The notes under the pieces were generated by a model. It made no database searches. It saw only the letters and a program-made list of their open reading frames with translations, and had not been told where the DNA came from. The position numbers and the translations under genes are program-made. From contig JAGAEH010000151.1 of NCBI GenBank assembly GCA_017613225.1, positions 1 through 6,900 on the forward strand: 6,900 nucleotides of DNA, read 5' to 3'. Of the stretch, positions 5,569 through 6,900 are shown in pieces (within the stretch, counting starts at the first letter, position 1; the number at the start of each line of letters is the position of its first letter). This stretch comes from Lachnospiraceae bacterium (GTDB taxonomy: Bacteria; Bacillota; Clostridia; Lachnospirales; Lachnospiraceae).

Positions 5569-6362
5569 ATTCAAAAAAGAGACCTGCAAGAGCCATCCTG
5601 CTGGCAGTGATCTGCAGCCTGCTGCTTACGGCATGTTCCTCCGGAGGAGGCAGCACTGCCACCGCTTCCGCCGGGGAGCCCCAGTCGATCCCCGAGCGCA
5701 CCACGGCGGAGACGAAGGCGGCCGGGACCACGGCTGAAGTGCCTGAGACCACGGAGGCGCCGGCCACGGAGGAGTCCGTGACGGAACCCACCGAGACTGA
5801 GCCCGTGGAGAGCACCGCGGCAAAGCAGGAGGGCTGGAGGGCAAAGTATGAGGCGCTTCCGGCCGGTCTGCAGGAGGCCCTGATCCCTTCCCCGGTGGAG
5901 TCCGGCGACGATTTTCTGGCCATGAAGGCGGATACGCTGGGCGGGTCGGAGTGGTCCGGCGCCGAGCTCGCCAATTACGAAATGACGGTCATCGACTGCT
6001 GGATGACCTGGTGCGGCCCCTGCAGGGAGGAGATGCCCACGCTGCAGAAGGTCTTCATGGAGCTGCCGGAAAGCATCAACATGATGGGCATATGCTTCGA
6101 CGGAAAGGAAGAGACGTCGCTCTGCTTGACCATCGTCAACCAGAGCGGGGTCCACTACAATATCCTTCTGGGGGACGACGTGAACGGAGATCCGTTCAAT
6201 CTGGCAGATTATACCCAGGGCGTTCCCACGCTGCTGTTCGTGGATCCCCAGGGGCACTGCTTCGCCCGTTTCGTGGGGCGGCCCCTGACGGACGCCATCG
6301 AGGAAAAGGACGCGCTGGACATCATCATCCACCTGGCACTGGAAAAGCTGAAGGGAGAGTGA
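5565..6362 (+). CDS. TlpA-like thioredoxin-fold lipoprotein
   Basis: A 265-residue secreted lipoprotein. It has a basic N-terminus (MNSKKRPAR), a hydrophobic core, and the lipobox LTAC with Cys24 as the expected acylation site. A low-complexity Thr/Glu/Ala/Pro linker (about 25-90) is typical of Gram-positive surface lipoproteins. The C-terminal domain is thioredoxin-like: MTVIDCWMTWCGPC, with the catalytic CGPC at Cys150-Cys153, and GVPTLLFVD with the conserved cis-Pro221. Extra cysteines (145, 177, 187, 232) are unusual for a TlpA domain. It should act at the outer face of the membrane as a thiol-disulfide oxidoreductase. The start is ATG 5565, with GGAGAGG 4 bases upstream. ATGA overlaps the stop of the Fe-S protein gene, so the two are translationally coupled, and it is inferred to be reduced through that partner. 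The substrate is unknown. Confidence 0.9.
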   Translation: MNSKKRPARAILLAVICSLLLTACSSGGGSTATASAGEPQSIPERTTAETKAAGTTAEVPETTEAPATEESVTEPTETEPVESTAAKQEGWRAKYEALPAGLQEALIPSPVESGDDFLAMKADTLGGSEWSGAELANYEMTVIDCWMTWCGPCREEMPTLQKVFMELPESINMMGICFDGKEETSLCLTIVNQSGVHYNILLGDDVNGDPFNLADYTQGVPTLLFVDPQGHCFARFVGRPLTDAIEEKDALDIIIHLALEKLKGE

Positions 6363-6366
6363 GAGT

Positions 6367-6900
6367 TTGAAAGTAGTACTGGAGAATCTGACAAAGATCT
6401 TTCCGAGCCGCAATAAAGACGGTTCGGAAGTCATCGCGGTGAACGACTTCACCTTTGAGATCCCCGACGGGAAGCTAATCGGTCTTCTGGGGCCCTCCGG
6501 CTGCGGAAAGAGCACCACGCTGAACTTGATCAGCGGGCTGGAAACGCCCACCCGGGGCAAGGTGTACTTCGGCGAGGACGACGTGACCGGCCTGCCGCCG
6601 GAAAAGCGGGGCATCGGCCTGGTGTTCCAAAACTATGCCCTGTATCCCCACCTGACGGTGGAGCAGAACATCATGTTCCCGCTGCAGAACCTGAAGGGCG
6701 ACCAGAAGATGACCAAGCAGGCCATGAAGGAGAAGGCCCGGGAGACCGCGAAACTGGTGCAGATCGACGGGCTGATGGGCCGCAAGCCCAGCGAGATGTC
6801 CGGCGGTCAGCAGCAGCGGGTGGCCATCGCCCGGGCGCTGGTCAAAAAGCCCAAGGTCCTGCTGATGGACGAGCCCCTGTCCAACCTGGACGCCAGGCTG
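6367..6900 (+). CDS. ABC transporter ATP-binding protein, MalK/MsmX/UgpC type (partial)
   Basis: The first 178 codons of a gene that runs off the right edge. The start is TTG 6367, with GGGAGAG 7 bases upstream; the next possible starts are within the nucleotide-binding core. The ATPase core is complete: Walker A GPSGCGKST (42-50), Q-loop with Gln88 in VFQNYALYPHLTV, signature SGGQQQRVAIARAL (145-158), Walker B LLMDEP (165-170, catalytic Glu169) and D-loop SNLD (172-175). NYALYPHLTV and the SNLDARL ending are typical of carbohydrate importer ATPases that energise binding-protein-dependent uptake of sugars, polyols or glycerol-3-phosphate. The C-terminal regulatory (TOBE) domain that would confirm the subfamily is outside the window. 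It follows the thioredoxin gene by 4 bases, so it is probably co-transcribed with the redox genes, but no permease or binding protein is in view to name the substrate. Confidence 0.92.
   Translation, partial: MKVVLENLTKIFPSRNKDGSEVIAVNDFTFEIPDGKLIGLLGPSGCGKSTTLNLISGLETPTRGKVYFGEDDVTGLPPEKRGIGLVFQNYALYPHLTVEQNIMFPLQNLKGDQKMTKQAMKEKARETAKLVQIDGLMGRKPSEMSGGQQQRVAIARALVKKPKVLLMDEPLSNLDARL

Noticed and set aside
4432..5589. Minus-strand open frame of about 385 codons opposite the Fe-S protein
   Set aside because: It crosses the terminator and two plus-strand genes with clear cysteine motifs, and its translation has no family features.
5571..6614. Minus-strand open frame opposite the thioredoxin lipoprotein and ATPase genes
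   Set aside because: It spans two unrelated, well-supported plus-strand genes and is an artefact of high GC at third positions.

Overview
The window looks like chromosome from a GC-rich member of the Clostridia (Firmicutes; a Lachnospiraceae- or Oscillospiraceae-like gut anaerobe is my guess). The reasons are purine-rich Shine-Dalgarno sites, AT-rich intergenic promoters with TATAAT-type -10 boxes inside GC-rich genes, a TTG start, an MsmX/UgpC-type ATPase, a CD1871A-type CXXC peptide and a Gram-positive style Thr/Glu/Pro linker in a lipoprotein. No mobile element, CRISPR array, rRNA or tRNA is visible. All intergenic stretches are shorter than 300 bases.

Region by region: (1) 3-245, minus strand: the N-terminal end of an amidohydrolase running off the left edge, divergent from (2) 393-1166, plus: a PHP-family histidinol-phosphatase-like hydrolase with its own extended -10 promoter. 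(3) 1253-2452, plus: a fold-type I PLP aminotransferase, also with its own promoter. These three are metabolic genes with no visible shared pathway. (4) 2511-3662 and 3687-4457, plus: two adjacent paralogous membrane proteins. Each has four predicted membrane segments followed by a long Gln/Asn/Pro-rich tail built on Asn-Pro-Tyr-(Met/Leu) repeats. They share a promoter and end at a strong intrinsic terminator (4474-4506). I do not recognise this family.

(5) 4513-6362, plus: a tightly packed redox module. It has a 49-residue membrane peptide ending in a CXXC motif, a NapH/YccM-like polytopic 4Fe-4S protein, and a TlpA-like thioredoxin lipoprotein. The spacings are 3 nt and a 4-nt overlap. The likely logic, inferred, is that reducing equivalents pass from cytosolic ferredoxin-type carriers through the membrane Fe-S protein to a thiol-disulfide protein on the outer face. 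(6) 6367-6900, plus: the first 178 codons of an ABC transporter ATPase of the MalK/MsmX/UgpC type, starting 4 nt after the thioredoxin gene and running off the right edge.

The two most interesting items are the tandem NPY-repeat membrane proteins and the redox operon, whose first start codon lies only six bases beyond the T-run of the preceding terminator, with no clear promoter or ribosome binding site of its own.
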